Notes under the pieces: model-generated | The model's database searches: none | Told to the model about the DNA's origin: nothing | Seen by the model: the letters and a program-made list of their open reading frames with translations, nothing else | Source of the DNA: Kitasatospora gansuensis | Lineage (GTDB): Bacteria; Actinomycetota; Actinomycetes; Streptomycetales; Streptomycetaceae | Length of the DNA: 64,000 bases | Assembly: GCF_014203705.1 (NCBI RefSeq) | Contig: NZ_JACHJR010000001.1 | Coordinates: forward strand, 2,852,001 to 2,916,000 | Reading direction: 5' to 3' | Part shown: one piece after another, positions 1 to 9,321 of the stretch | Numbering within the stretch: position 1 is the first letter of the stretch | Layout of the letters: every line of letters begins with the position of its first letter | Made by a program: the position numbers and the translations under genes

Positions 1-573
1 CTGCTGTTCTGGTTCAACATCGGCGCGCTCTACCCGACCCTCGGTCTGGGCCTCCCGTTCGGCCCGGAGTTCCTCACCGTCAAGACGGTCGACCTGTTCG
101 GGCCGACCCTGACCGCCGTGATCGGCCTCACCCTGCACGAGGCCGCGTACGCCGCCGAGGTGGTGCGCGGCGGCATCCTCTCGGTGGACCACGGCCAGCT
201 GGAGGCGGCCCAGTCGCTCGGCCTCGGCCGGGCCAGGGTGCTGCGCCGGATCGTGGTCCCGCAGGCGATGCGCTCGATCGTGCCGACCGCCGGGAACATG
301 CTGATCGGCACCCTCAAGGGCACCAGCATCGTCAGCGTGCTGGCCGTCCAGGACCTGCTCTACTCGGCCCAGTTGATCTACAACCAGACCTACCAGGTGA
401 TCCCGCTGCTGCTGGTCGCCACCGTCTGGTACATCGCGGTGACCAGCGTGCTCTCGGTCGGCCAGTACTACCTGGAGCGGCACTACGCCCGCGGCACCAC
501 CCGGGGCGATCTGCCGCCCACCCCGCTGCAGCGCGCCCGGGCCTTCTTCTCCCGGACGGAGGTGGCGAGTTGA
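1..573 (+). CDS. Amino-acid ABC transporter permease, 5' end outside the window
   Basis: Membrane subunit of a polar amino-acid importer of the HisM/GlnP type. The frame is open from base 1, so the start lies outside the window and 190 residues remain. The EAA loop that docks the ATPase is visible near residues 48-80 (EAAYAAEVVRGG, then a conserved ALGL-like turn and VVPQAMR). Two hydrophobic segments follow. The C-terminus, [10 protein letters not shown], is nearly the same as that of the complete permease at 42144-43124, so the two are paralogs. The stop overlaps the start of the next gene by four bases (TTGA), which implies translational coupling. Its binding protein and ATPase would lie to the left and cannot be seen. 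The family is clear; the substrate is inferred. Confidence 0.93.
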   Translation: MLFWFNIGALYPTLGLGLPFGPEFLTVKTVDLFGPTLTAVIGLTLHEAAYAAEVVRGGILSVDHGQLEAAQSLGLGRARVLRRIVVPQAMRSIVPTAGNMLIGTLKGTSIVSVLAVQDLLYSAQLIYNQTYQVIPLLLVATVWYIAVTSVLSVGQYYLERHYARGTTRGDLPPTPLQRARAFFSRTEVAS

Positions 574-2480
574 GCACCCTGGCGATCATCGGAGCGGGGC
601 CGCGCGGCACCGGACTGCTGGAGCGGATCGCCGCCAACGCGGCCGAACTGCTTCCCCCCGACCGACCCTTGGAGATCCACCTGGTCGACCCGTACCCGCC
701 CGGCGCCGGCCGGATCTGGCGGCACGACCAGTCACCCCTGCTGCGGATGAACTCGATGGCGGAGGACGTGACGATGTTCACCGACGCCTCCAGCACCATC
801 GAGGGCCCGGTCCGCCCCGGCCCCTCACTCGCCGAATGGGCCGCCCGGGCCGAGGAGTTCGCCCCGTACCAGCCGGTCGCCGATCCCGCCGTCCGGGCCG
901 AGCTGCGCTCGCTGGCGCCGACCGACTTCCCCACCCGCCGGGCCCAGAGCGCCTACCTGGACTGGGTGTTCCGCCGAGCGGTGGCCGAGCTGCCGCCGCA
1001 CGTCACGGTCACCGTGCACCGGGACACCGCCCAGTCGGTCGGCGGCCCGCCGGACGGGGCGCAGCTGGTCCAGCTCTCCGACGGCGTGCTGATCGCCGAT
1101 CAGGTGGTGCTGACCCTCGGTCACCTCGGCTCCTCCCCCGACCCCGGGCAGCGCGAACTGGCCGGCTTCGCCGCCCGGCACGGCCGGTTCCACCTACCGC
1201 CCGCCTTCTCCTCGGACGCCGATCTCTCCGGCGTCGCCCCGGGGGAACACCTGATCCTGCGCGGCTTCGGGCTGGCCTTCGTCGACCTGCTCGCGATGCT
1301 CACCGAGGGGCGGGGCGGCCGGTTCGTCCCGGCACCGGACGGGCTCGCCTACCTGCCGTCCGGCCGCGAACCGGTGATCCACGTCGGCTCCCGCCGGGGC
1401 GTGCCGTACCACTCGAAGACCGGCTACCGCCTCCAGGGGCCGCCCGCCCCACTGCCCCGGTACTTCGACGCCGCCGCCGTCGACCGGGTGCTGGCCCGCC
1501 CCGGGCCGCTCGAACTGCGCCGGGACTTCTGGCCGTTGATGGCCAAGGAGATCGGCTTCGGGCATTACCACGAACTGTTCCACGCGCACCGCGAGCGGGT
1601 CCGACTGCCCTGGACGGACTTCCTGGACCGGTACGACCGGCTGGACTGGTACGCACCAGAGCTGACCGCCCTGGTGGAGCAGGCCGTCCCCGACCCGGCC
1701 GACCGGCTCGACTTCGAAGCGCTCGACCACCCGCTGACCGGCCTCCGGCTCACCCCCGACGGTCTCCAGCAGCACCTGCGCGACCACATCAGGACCGACG
1801 CCGACCGCCGCGCCGACCCGGCGCACAGCGCCGACCTGGGCGCCTTCCTCGCCCTGCTCTCGCTCTTCGGCCAGCTCCCCCGGATCATGGCCGCCGACCG
1901 GCTCACCGCCCGCTCGGCCGCCACCGAACTCGACGGCTGGTGGTCCGGGTTCTTCAACTTCCTCGCCTCAGGCCCGCCCGGCTTCCGGCTCCGCCAGCTG
2001 CTCGCCCTCTCCGAGGCGGGGATCGTGCGGTTCCTCGGCGCCGACCTGCGGGTCGCCCCGGACGAGCGCACCGGCACCTTCGTCGCCACCAGCCCCACCA
2101 CCCCCGGCCACCCGGTGCACGCCACCGCCCTGATCGAGGGCTACCTCCCCAAACACGTGCTCTCCCGGACCGAGAACCCCGTCCTGCGCACCCTCGCCCT
2201 CGGCGGCGAGCTCCTGGAGGAGGCCGGCCTGCTGACGGTCTCGCTGCCCGACGGCCGACTGCTCGACCCGACCCTGGACAACACCCCACACCCCCGCCGC
2301 ACCGCCCTCGGCCCGCACACCAACGGCCGCGCCTACACCGCCTTCGCCCGGCCCCGCACCAACGCACCGGGCTTCCGCCAGAACGACGCAGCGGCCCGCA
2401 GCCTGCTCACCGAGCTCGCGCTCACCACAGGGGCTCGGGGAACTGCGACGCCGACCTCGGAAAAGGTGATCCGTACGTAG
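570..2480 (+). CDS. FAD/NAD(P)-binding protein coupled to an amino-acid permease
   Basis: 636-residue cytoplasmic flavoprotein-like enzyme. A Rossmann dinucleotide motif is at the very N-terminus (IIGAGPRGTGLLERI, residues 6-20), followed by a long helical C-terminal region, as in the FAD-NAD(P)-binding family PF13454. The start is TTG at 570, chosen because GGAGG lies 8 bases upstream and because it overlaps the permease stop. The substrate is unknown; coupling to an amino-acid permease suggests oxidation of an imported amino acid or derivative. Oddly, the last 16 codons (from GARGTATP onward) and the stop codon lie inside a dispersed palindromic repeat (2430-2541), so the native C-terminus has probably been replaced by repeat insertion or acquisition. 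Confidence 0.85.
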   Translation: MSTLAIIGAGPRGTGLLERIAANAAELLPPDRPLEIHLVDPYPPGAGRIWRHDQSPLLRMNSMAEDVTMFTDASSTIEGPVRPGPSLAEWAARAEEFAPYQPVADPAVRAELRSLAPTDFPTRRAQSAYLDWVFRRAVAELPPHVTVTVHRDTAQSVGGPPDGAQLVQLSDGVLIADQVVLTLGHLGSSPDPGQRELAGFAARHGRFHLPPAFSSDADLSGVAPGEHLILRGFGLAFVDLLAMLTEGRGGRFVPAPDGLAYLPSGREPVIHVGSRRGVPYHSKTGYRLQGPPAPLPRYFDAAAVDRVLARPGPLELRRDFWPLMAKEIGFGHYHELFHAHRERVRLPWTDFLDRYDRLDWYAPELTALVEQAVPDPADRLDFEALDHPLTGLRLTPDGLQQHLRDHIRTDADRRADPAHSADLGAFLALLSLFGQLPRIMAADRLTARSAATELDGWWSGFFNFLASGPPGFRLRQLLALSEAGIVRFLGADLRVAPDERTGTFVATSPTTPGHPVHATALIEGYLPKHVLSRTENPVLRTLALGGELLEEAGLLTVSLPDGRLLDPTLDNTPHPRRTALGPHTNGRAYTAFARPRTNAPGFRQNDAAARSLLTELALTTGARGTATPTSEKVIRT

Positions 2481-2541
2481 CTGGTCAGGCACTTTCGTAT
2501 GTGACCCCGGCGCCAGATCTCCTCGCAGTTCCCCGAGCCCC
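2430..2541 (+). repeat. Dispersed palindromic element, copy 1
   Basis: 112-bp unit bounded by GGGGCTCGGGGAACTGCG and its inverse. The core is shared with copies at 14162, 20668 and 52101: a block like CCGACCTCG, then AAAAGGTGATC, then GGTCAGGCACTTTCG. This copy carries the right-end variant ending CCAGATCTCCTCGCAG, shared with the copy at 52101, and both have TGGACCGTAG immediately outside. It overlaps the 3' end of the FAD/NAD(P)-binding gene and may also fold as its transcription terminator. Confidence 0.9.
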
Positions 2542-2609
2542 TGGACCGTAGACAGTCGACCCCCTGCGTAAGGTGAAGCGTGTCACCCGTACAAGGAAGT
2601 AGGGCTGTC

Positions 2610-4892
2610 ATGCCGAAGCAGGCGCCGAAAACCGACCCCGCACAGGACCGGGCGAAGGTCACCGATCCGCAGCACGCGGCGGCCGGCCTCCCGGCCGTGG
2701 CCCACAGCCTGCGGATGGCGAACGACCAGATGAGCCCCGGCCGGACCCTGGCCACCCTGCGGAAGGTGAACCAGCCCGACGGCTTCGACTGCCCCGGCTG
2801 CGCCTGGCCCGAGCCGGGCAAGACGCACACCGCCGAGTTCTGCGAGAACGGCGCCAAGGCGGTCGCCGAGGAGGCCACCGAACGGCGGATCACCACCGCG
2901 TTCTTCGCCGAGCACCCGGTCGCCGAACTGGCCGAGCGGTCCGGCTACTGGCTGGGCCAGCAGGGCCGCCTCACCGAGCCGATGCTGCTCGAAGAGGGCG
3001 CCACCCACTACACCCCGGTCTCCTGGGAGCGCGCCTTCGCGATCGTCGCCGAGGAGCTGAAGCAGCTCCCCTCCCCCGACGCCGCCGCCTTCTACACCTC
3101 GGGCCGGACCAGCAACGAGGCGGCCTTCGCCTACCAGTTGTTCGCCCGTCAGCTCGGCACCAACAACCTGCCGGACTGCTCCAACATGTGCCACGAGTCC
3201 TCCGGTTCGGCGCTGGTGGAGACCCTCGGGGTGGGCAAGGGCAGCGTCAGCCTGAAGGACCTGTACCAGGCCGACCTGATCATCGTGGCCGGGCAGAACC
3301 CGGGCACCAACCACCCCCGGATGCTCTCCGCGCTGGAGCGGGCCAAGCGGGCGGGCGCGAAGATCGTCAGCGTCAACCCGCTGCCCGAGGCCGGTCTCGA
3401 ACGCTTCAAGAACCCGCAGAACGCGCGCGGCCTGGCCGGTGCCGGCACCAAGCTGACCGACCTGTTCCTGCAGATCCGGCTCGGTGGCGACCTCGCGCTG
3501 TTCCGGGCGCTGAACCAGCTGATCCTGAAGGCCGAGAACGGCGTCGACCACGCCTTCGTCGCCGAACACTGCCTGGGCTTCGAGGAGTTCGCCGCCGAGG
3601 CGGCCGCCACCGACCGGGACGAGGTGCTCGCCGCCACCGGTCTGCCCTGGGAGCAGATCGAGCAGCTGGCCGAGCTCACCCTCAACTCGCAGAAGGTGAT
3701 CGTCTGCTGGGCGATGGGCCTGACCCAGCACAAGCACTCGGTACCGACCATCCGCGAGGTGGTCAACTTCCTGCTGCTGCGCGGCAACGTCGGCCGCCCG
3801 GGTGCCGGCGTCTGCCCGGTGCGCGGGCACAGCAACGTGCAGGGCGACCGCACGATGGGCATCTTCGAACGCCCCGCCCCGGCCTTCCTGGACGCGCTGG
3901 GCAAGGAGTTCGGCTTCGAACCGCCGCGCGACCACGGTCTGGACTCGGTCGACACCATCCGGGCGATGCGCGACGGCAAGGTGAAGGTCTTCTTCGCGAT
4001 GGGCGGCAACTTCGTCGCGGCCACCCCGGACACCGAGGTGACCGAGGCCGCGATGCGCCGCTGCGCGCTGACCGTGCACGTCTCCACCAAGCTCAACCGC
4101 TCGCACGTGATCACCGGCGCCCGGGCCCTGATCCTGCCCACCCTCGGCCGGACCGACCGGGACTGGACCGCCGCCGGCGCCCAGTTCGTCAGCGTCGAGG
4201 ACTCGATGGGCATGGTGCACTCCTCGCGCGGCGGCCTCCAGCCCCCGTCCGAGCAGCTGCTCTCCGAGGTGGCCATCGTCTGCCGGCTGGCCCGCGCCGC
4301 CCTCGGCGAGGCGAACGACGTGCCGTGGGAGCAGTTCGCCGAGTCGTACGACACCATCCGCGACCGGATCTCCCGGGTGGTGCCGGGCTTCGACGACTTC
4401 AACACCAAGGTCCGCCGCCCCGGCGGCTTCGCCCTCCCGCACGGCCCGCGCGACAGCCGGACCTTCCCGACCACCACCGGCAAGGCCAACTTCACGGTCA
4501 ACCCGCTGACCGCCCCCGAGGTCCCCGCCGGGCGGCTGCTACTCCAGACCCTGCGCTCGCACGACCAGTACAACACCACCATCTACGGCCTCGACGACCG
4601 CTACCGCGGCATCACCGGCGGCCGCCGGGTGGTCATGGTCAACCCCGCCGACGCCGCCGAACTCGGCCTGACCGAGGGCGGCTACGTCGACCTGGTCAGC
4701 GAGTGGGTGGACGGCACCGAACGCCGCGCCCCGCACTTCCAGGTGGTGCACTACCCCGTCGCCCAGGGCGGGGCGGCCGCGTACTACCCGGAGACCAACG
4801 TGCTGGTGCCGCTGGACTCCACCGCCGAGATCAGCAACACCCCGACCTCCAAGGCGGTAGTGATCCGGTTCGAGCCGGACAGCACCGACTGA
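2610..4892 (+). CDS. FdhF/YdeP-family molybdopterin oxidoreductase
   Basis: 760-residue homolog of the E. coli YdeP/formate-dehydrogenase-H-like family, a cytoplasmic bis-MGD enzyme class whose physiological substrate is poorly known and which is linked to acid resistance in enterics. The signature DCPGCAWPEPGKT is near residues 60-72. Molybdopterin oxidoreductase core motifs follow (NMCHESS, GQNPGTNHPRM, RGNVGRPGAGVCPVRGHSN), and the C-terminal dinucleotide-binding domain has RSHDQYNTTIYG. The ATG at 2610 is preferred over an upstream GTG at 2580 because AAGGAAG sits about 10 bases before it. A good -10 hexamer, TAAGGT, is at 2569-2574 just after repeat copy 1. The gene stands alone; no fdhD-like or Mo-cofactor gene is adjacent. 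Confidence 0.88.
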   Translation: MPKQAPKTDPAQDRAKVTDPQHAAAGLPAVAHSLRMANDQMSPGRTLATLRKVNQPDGFDCPGCAWPEPGKTHTAEFCENGAKAVAEEATERRITTAFFAEHPVAELAERSGYWLGQQGRLTEPMLLEEGATHYTPVSWERAFAIVAEELKQLPSPDAAAFYTSGRTSNEAAFAYQLFARQLGTNNLPDCSNMCHESSGSALVETLGVGKGSVSLKDLYQADLIIVAGQNPGTNHPRMLSALERAKRAGAKIVSVNPLPEAGLERFKNPQNARGLAGAGTKLTDLFLQIRLGGDLALFRALNQLILKAENGVDHAFVAEHCLGFEEFAAEAAATDRDEVLAATGLPWEQIEQLAELTLNSQKVIVCWAMGLTQHKHSVPTIREVVNFLLLRGNVGRPGAGVCPVRGHSNVQGDRTMGIFERPAPAFLDALGKEFGFEPPRDHGLDSVDTIRAMRDGKVKVFFAMGGNFVAATPDTEVTEAAMRRCALTVHVSTKLNRSHVITGARALILPTLGRTDRDWTAAGAQFVSVEDSMGMVHSSRGGLQPPSEQLLSEVAIVCRLARAALGEANDVPWEQFAESYDTIRDRISRVVPGFDDFNTKVRRPGGFALPHGPRDSRTFPTTTGKANFTVNPLTAPEVPAGRLLLQTLRSHDQYNTTIYGLDDRYRGITGGRRVVMVNPADAAELGLTEGGYVDLVSEWVDGTERRAPHFQVVHYPVAQGGAAAYYPETNVLVPLDSTAEISNTPTSKAVVIRFEPDSTD

Positions 4893-4968
4893 TCGTCGGA
4901 TCCTGACAGAACCTCCCCGGGCACGGCACAATGCCGATAAGTGCCATGCAATCAGGGGGAGTTGAATC

Positions 4969-6141
4969 ATGGTCATCCGCAAGTTCACCGGACTGGCGGC
5001 CGTCGGCGCCGTCATCCTGGGGCTGCTGCTGCCGACCTCGGCGGCAGCAGCCGACTACCGGCCCGGGGCGTTCGAACCACTGAGCACCCGAGTGCTCGAC
5101 ACCCGCTCCGAGGAGGCACTCGCCCCGGGCGACGTGCTGAACGGAACCGTCTGGCTCGGCCACTCGGTGCCGGCCCGGCCGGTCGCCGCGGTGCTCAACA
5201 TCACCGCCGTCGGGGCGACCGGCTCAGGCTTCCTGACCGCCGGGGCCGGCGATTCACCGCAGCCGGCCACCTCCAACCTCAACTACAAGGGGCCCGGGGC
5301 GGTGTCCAACCTGACCACCGTCCGGGTGAACACGGCCGGCTGGTTCCGGATCTGGAACGCGGCCGGCGGCACACCGGTGCACGTGGTGGTGGACCTGGTC
5401 GGCTACTACGACGAACACTCGGGCCGGCGGTACGCGGCGATCGACCCGCTCCGGGTGCTCGACACCCGTTCCACGCCCGGCGGCCCGCCCGCGGCGGGCT
5501 GCGCGACCAAGGTGCCCGTCCCGCACGGCTGGGTGCCGTCGGACGCCACCCACCTGGCGCTCAACGTCACCGCGACCGCGCCCCGAGGCCCCGGCTACCT
5601 GACCGTGGACACCGGCCTGCGGACCTCCAACCTCAACTTCACCACCGGGCAGACCATCGCCAACCAGGTGATCGCCCCGATCGGTGCCGACGGGATGGTG
5701 ACCATCTGCAACAGCACTCCGGTGCACGTGGTGGCCGACCTGGTGGGCTACTACGGGCGCTACGCCGGCAGCCTGCTGTACCCGCAGGATCCCACCCGGC
5801 TGTACGACACCCGGACCGCCGGCAACGGTCCGATCGCCGCCGGCGGCACGCTGTCCCTCGGCCCGGCCGCCCCGGCCGGGGCCACCGCGGCGCTGCTCAA
5901 CGTGACCGCCGTCCAGCCCACCGCCACCGGGTACCTGACGGTCTGGGGGCACACCTACCAGCGCCCGGGCACCAGCACCCTGAACTTCACGCCGGGCGCG
6001 GTGGTGCCGAACCACGTGCAAACGCCGGTCGACTCCGCCCGGACCGTCTTCGTCTACAACTCCGGCGGGTCGACCCACGTCGTGGTGGATTCGTTCGGCT
6101 ACTTCGCCCCGACCCCGGCGGACTGGCCACCGGCCGACTGA
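4969..6141 (+). CDS. Secreted protein made of three VLDTR-type repeats
   Basis: 390 residues beginning with a Sec signal peptide (hydrophobic core VGAVILGLLL, cleavage around AAAA-DYRPG, residues 26-31). The mature part is three copies of a unit of about 115-120 residues. Each unit has a VLDTR or LYDTR start, a LNVTA strand, a GYLTV strand, SNLN or STLNF, an N-x-V-x-x-P segment and a final HVVVDL-GYY. The same unit occurs in the protein at 34651-36999. Function is not established; the all-beta, Asn/Thr-rich repeats suggest a surface-exposed or carbohydrate-binding module. GGGGGAG precedes the ATG by a normal distance. It is monocistronic as far as can be seen. Confidence 0.85.
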   Translation: MVIRKFTGLAAVGAVILGLLLPTSAAAADYRPGAFEPLSTRVLDTRSEEALAPGDVLNGTVWLGHSVPARPVAAVLNITAVGATGSGFLTAGAGDSPQPATSNLNYKGPGAVSNLTTVRVNTAGWFRIWNAAGGTPVHVVVDLVGYYDEHSGRRYAAIDPLRVLDTRSTPGGPPAAGCATKVPVPHGWVPSDATHLALNVTATAPRGPGYLTVDTGLRTSNLNFTTGQTIANQVIAPIGADGMVTICNSTPVHVVADLVGYYGRYAGSLLYPQDPTRLYDTRTAGNGPIAAGGTLSLGPAAPAGATAALLNVTAVQPTATGYLTVWGHTYQRPGTSTLNFTPGAVVPNHVQTPVDSARTVFVYNSGGSTHVVVDSFGYFAPTPADWPPAD

Positions 6142-6151
6142 CGGACCGACA

Positions 6152-6221
6152 CTCCGAGGTCCGGATGACCAATATGTCTGATTTGCCACTAATCTGACAG
6201 AAGCTCACCCGGACCTCGGAG
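6152..6221 (+). promoter_or_regulatory. 13-bp inverted repeat covering the ClC gene ribosome-binding site
   Basis: CTCCGAGGTCCGG at 6152-6164 and its exact inverse at 6209-6221 enclose 44 bases. The right arm runs into GGAGG (6219-6223), the Shine-Dalgarno sequence of the gene starting at 6231. Inside the loop is a second inverted repeat, TGTCTGAT with ATCTGACA. The outer pair could mask the ribosome-binding site or act as a terminator for the upstream gene. Which of these holds is inference. Confidence 0.55.
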
Positions 6222-6230
6222 GTACCTCGC

Positions 6231-7526
6231 ATGGCCGACGCCACCCCCCAGGACACCGCCGAACCGGGTGACCTCACCTCGGGACCGCCCACACCCGCCA
6301 CCCGGCTGATCCCGCTGATCGCTCCGGCGATCCTCACCGGGATCGGCGCCAGCCTCACCCTGATCGCGATCAGCTCGGTGGCCGGACGGCTGGAGAACCT
6401 GCTCTGGGAGATCATCCCGGACGGCCTGGACATCGACGGGTTCAACCCCTGGTGGATCCTGCTGATCCTCACCGTCACCGGCGTCGCCGTCGGTCTGACG
6501 GTGTGGCAGGCGCCCGGCCACGCCGGGCCCGACCCGGCCACCACCGGCCTGGTCGACCCGCCGGTGTCGCCGTACGTGCTGCCCGGGCTGATCGTGGCCA
6601 CCGTCCTGGCCCTGGCCGGGGGCGTCAGCCTGGGTCCGGAGAACCCGATCACGATGATCAACATCGCGCTGGCGTACTGGATCGGCCGGCGTTTCCTGCC
6701 CTCGACCGGCCCGGTGCTCTGGGTCGGACTGGCCGCCGCCGGCACCATCGGTGCCCTCTTCGGCACCCCACTCGCCGCGGCGCTGATCCTCTCCGAGATG
6801 CCCGGGCCCGGGGCGCTCTGGGACCGGCTGTTCGCCCCGCTGATCTCCGCCGTCACCGGCTCGGTCACCACGCTGCTGCTGGTCGGCAACGACTTCGTGA
6901 TCAAGGTGCCGGGCTACCCGGGCACCCGGACGGTCGACCTGTTCTGGGCCCTGCTGGTCGGTGCGGTCGGCGCCACGATCGGGCTGGCGGCGGTGTACCT
7001 CTTCCCCCTGGTGTACCGGGCGTTCCAGCAGATCCCGCACCCGGTCACGATGCTCACCGTCGGCGGCCTGACGCTCGGTGCGCTGGGCGCCCTGGGCGGC
7101 GAGCTCACCCTGTTCAAGGGCCTGGACCAGGTCAAGGAACTGGCCCTGGACTACTCGCACTACGGCTTCTGGCAGCTGCTCGGGATGGCGGTGCTGAAGC
7201 TGGTCGCGCTGGTGATCGCGTCCTGCGCCGGCTTCCGCGGCGGCCGGATCTTCCCGGCCGTCTTCGCCGCGGCCGCCCTCGGCTTCGCGGTCAGCGCGCT
7301 GATCCCCTCGGTGCCGCCGGCGCTCTCGGTGTCCTGCGCCGTCCTCGGCGTGCTGCTCGCGGTCACCCGGCAGGGCTGGCTCAGCCTGTTCACCGCCGCG
7401 GTCATCGTGCCCGACCTGACGCTGCTTCCGCTGCTCTGCGTCGCGGCCCTGCCGGCCTGGCTGATCGTCACCGGCCGCCCCGAGATGCTGATCGAACGCG
7501 CCGAGCCCGAGGCCGCACCGGCGTAA
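6231..7526 (+). CDS. ClC-family ion channel/transporter
   Basis: 431-residue integral membrane protein of the ClC chloride channel/antiporter family, with about ten hydrophobic segments. The selectivity-filter signature is present as GPENP (residues 138-142), a variant of the usual G-R/K-E-G-P. The third ClC signature appears as GGRIFPAVFAAAALG near residues 338-352. ClC transporters exchange chloride or fluoride for protons; the residues visible here do not settle channel versus antiporter or which anion. ATG is 7 bases after GGAGG, which lies in a long inverted repeat. The next gene is convergent, 7 bases away. Confidence 0.85.
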   Translation: MADATPQDTAEPGDLTSGPPTPATRLIPLIAPAILTGIGASLTLIAISSVAGRLENLLWEIIPDGLDIDGFNPWWILLILTVTGVAVGLTVWQAPGHAGPDPATTGLVDPPVSPYVLPGLIVATVLALAGGVSLGPENPITMINIALAYWIGRRFLPSTGPVLWVGLAAAGTIGALFGTPLAAALILSEMPGPGALWDRLFAPLISAVTGSVTTLLLVGNDFVIKVPGYPGTRTVDLFWALLVGAVGATIGLAAVYLFPLVYRAFQQIPHPVTMLTVGGLTLGALGALGGELTLFKGLDQVKELALDYSHYGFWQLLGMAVLKLVALVIASCAGFRGGRIFPAVFAAAALGFAVSALIPSVPPALSVSCAVLGVLLAVTRQGWLSLFTAAVIVPDLTLLPLLCVAALPAWLIVTGRPEMLIERAEPEAAPA

Positions 7527-7533
7527 CGGACGG

Positions 7534-9042
7534 TCAGCCCGCCGTGCTCGGCGAGGCCGCGGAGTCCTTCTTCGACCCGGCCACGGATGCGGACGCGGAG
7601 GAGGAAGTGGAGGCGGACGCCGAGGCCGACTCCGAGCCGGTCGGCGTCCCGGTCGGCGAGGTGGAGCCCGAGGGCGAGCCCGTCCCCGTGCTCGGCGAGG
7701 ACGTGCCGGTCGGCGAGTCGGTGGGCGTGGCGGAGACCGGCGGCGTGGTCGGCGCAGTCGGCGAGGTGGTGACCGGCGGCGTGGTCGGCGCAGTCGGAGT
7801 GGTCGGCGGGGCGGTGACCGGTGGCGTCGGCAGGTTCTCCGGCTTGGCCGGCTGAATCGGCGTCACCGCGTCCGCCCCCTTGGGCAGCTCGGGCACCTTC
7901 CAGCTGCCGCCGGGCTCGTCCGACACCGACTGCGGGTCGGGACGGACCGCGCCGAGGATCGGCATCGCGCCGATCGGCGAGACCTTGATCACCGCACCGG
8001 TGCGCGGCGCCTGCACCACCAGGCCGCCGCCGATGTACATCGCGATGTGGGTCGCGCCGCCGTAGTAGACCACCAGGTCACCGGGGCGGATCTGGTTCAG
8101 CGGCACCTTGGTCAGCTCGGACCACTGGTCCTGGCTGACCCGCGGGATGTTCACGCCGGCAGCCAGCCAGGCCTGCGAGGTGAGCCCGGAGCAGTCGAAC
8201 TTGTCCGGCCCGGTGCCGCCCCAGAGGTAGTCCTTGCCGAGCTGAGCCAGCGCGAAGGCGACCGCCTTGCGCCCGGCCTGCGAGGGCGTGCGCTCTCCCT
8301 TGCCCAGCGCGCCCGAGGCGAGGAAGGCGAGCTGCGCCTCGTCCGCCCGGGTCTTCTCCAGCTGCTCGAGCTCGCTGCGCTGGGCCCCGGTGAGCGAGCT
8401 GACCATCTGCTCGACCTCGGCCAGCCGCCGCGCCACGTCGGCCTTGCCGGCCTCCTGCTGGACGGCCAGCGCCTGGGCCTGGGCGAGGGTCGCCTCGGCG
8501 AGCTGCTGAAGCACCGTCAGGGTGGCCCGGTCGCCCTTCAGCCGGTCCAGGAACTCGGTCTGCGAACGCCCGGCGGCGTTCAGCAGCTCCGCCACCACCA
8601 CCGCCTCGTACGGGGAGTCGGTGAGCAGCAGCTCGGCGAGGTCGGACGAGTTGCCGTTCCGGTACTGGGCGGCGGCCAGCTGGGAGGCCAGGTCGCTGCC
8701 GGCGTCCACGGCGGCTTGCTGGTGCTCCAGCCGGACCTTCAGGTCGGCGACGGTGGCCTGCTGGGTGGCGAGCTTGGCGACCGTCCCGTTGTACTGCTCG
8801 GTGGCCGCCTCGGCCTCCCGGTACAGCTCGTGCAGGCGGTCCAGCATCGGGCCGAGGGTGGCCTTGGCCTGGGCCAGCGGGTCCGCCCCGGGGGCGACCG
8901 AGACGGGCGGCGTGGGCGCGGCGAACGCCGTCCCGGCTGTGCCGAACGCGAGCGAGGCCAGTGCCAGCACCGCACCGCAGCGCAGGGCGGCTCGCACCCA
9001 GGGCCGCACGCCGTTCTCCGTCGTCCGAACCCCAGCGCGCAT
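7534..9042 (-). CDS. Secreted C40 (NlpC/P60) peptidoglycan hydrolase
   Basis: 502-residue exported endopeptidase of the kind that cuts peptide stems in cell-wall peptidoglycan. A signal peptide (ALRCGAVLALASLAFGTAGT) is followed by a long coiled-coil region rich in Gln, Leu and Glu (about residues 55-235) and then the NlpC/P60 domain. The catalytic Cys is in DKFDCSGL near residue 285 and the His in ATHIAMYIGG near 334. The last 100 residues are a low-complexity Thr/Pro/Ser tail ending in a Ser/Ala run. I chose the ATG at 9042 because GGAGGGGCGAGCTG precedes it; an upstream in-frame ATG at 9096 lacks such a site. Coiled coil plus NlpC/P60 resembles actinobacterial RipA/CwlO-type hydrolases. 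Confidence 0.9.
   Translation of the reverse strand: MRAGVRTTENGVRPWVRAALRCGAVLALASLAFGTAGTAFAAPTPPVSVAPGADPLAQAKATLGPMLDRLHELYREAEAATEQYNGTVAKLATQQATVADLKVRLEHQQAAVDAGSDLASQLAAAQYRNGNSSDLAELLLTDSPYEAVVVAELLNAAGRSQTEFLDRLKGDRATLTVLQQLAEATLAQAQALAVQQEAGKADVARRLAEVEQMVSSLTGAQRSELEQLEKTRADEAQLAFLASGALGKGERTPSQAGRKAVAFALAQLGKDYLWGGTGPDKFDCSGLTSQAWLAAGVNIPRVSQDQWSELTKVPLNQIRPGDLVVYYGGATHIAMYIGGGLVVQAPRTGAVIKVSPIGAMPILGAVRPDPQSVSDEPGGSWKVPELPKGADAVTPIQPAKPENLPTPPVTAPPTTPTAPTTPPVTTSPTAPTTPPVSATPTDSPTGTSSPSTGTGSPSGSTSPTGTPTGSESASASASTSSSASASVAGSKKDSAASPSTAG
7736..7797 (-). repeat. 26-bp perfect direct repeat in the hydrolase tail
   Basis: A 26-base unit at 7736-7761 recurs exactly at 7772-7797. The offset of 36 bases equals 12 codons, so the duplication is in frame and lengthens the Thr/Pro-rich tail. 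It looks like slippage in a low-complexity region. Confidence 0.85.
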
Positions 9043-9321
9043 CAGCTCGCCCCTCCCCGTAGTCCCCGACCCTGACCAGGCCGTCCCGCCTGGCAATTCG
9101 CCCTCGATCCTGCCATGCGCCCCCCGGATCCAGACAGGGGGTTACCGGGCAGTCGGATGAATTCTCAGCTCAGCTTCAGGTTGGATGTGAGACAGCTCTC
9201 AACAAACCATCACCAAACCGGACCTTGCCCACCAAAACGCCTGGCCAGCAGCCCTGCCTCCACGATTCGGAAGCGTTCCGGCAACCTCGGCGACACTCTC
9301 GGAACCACAGCTCCCGCCTCA

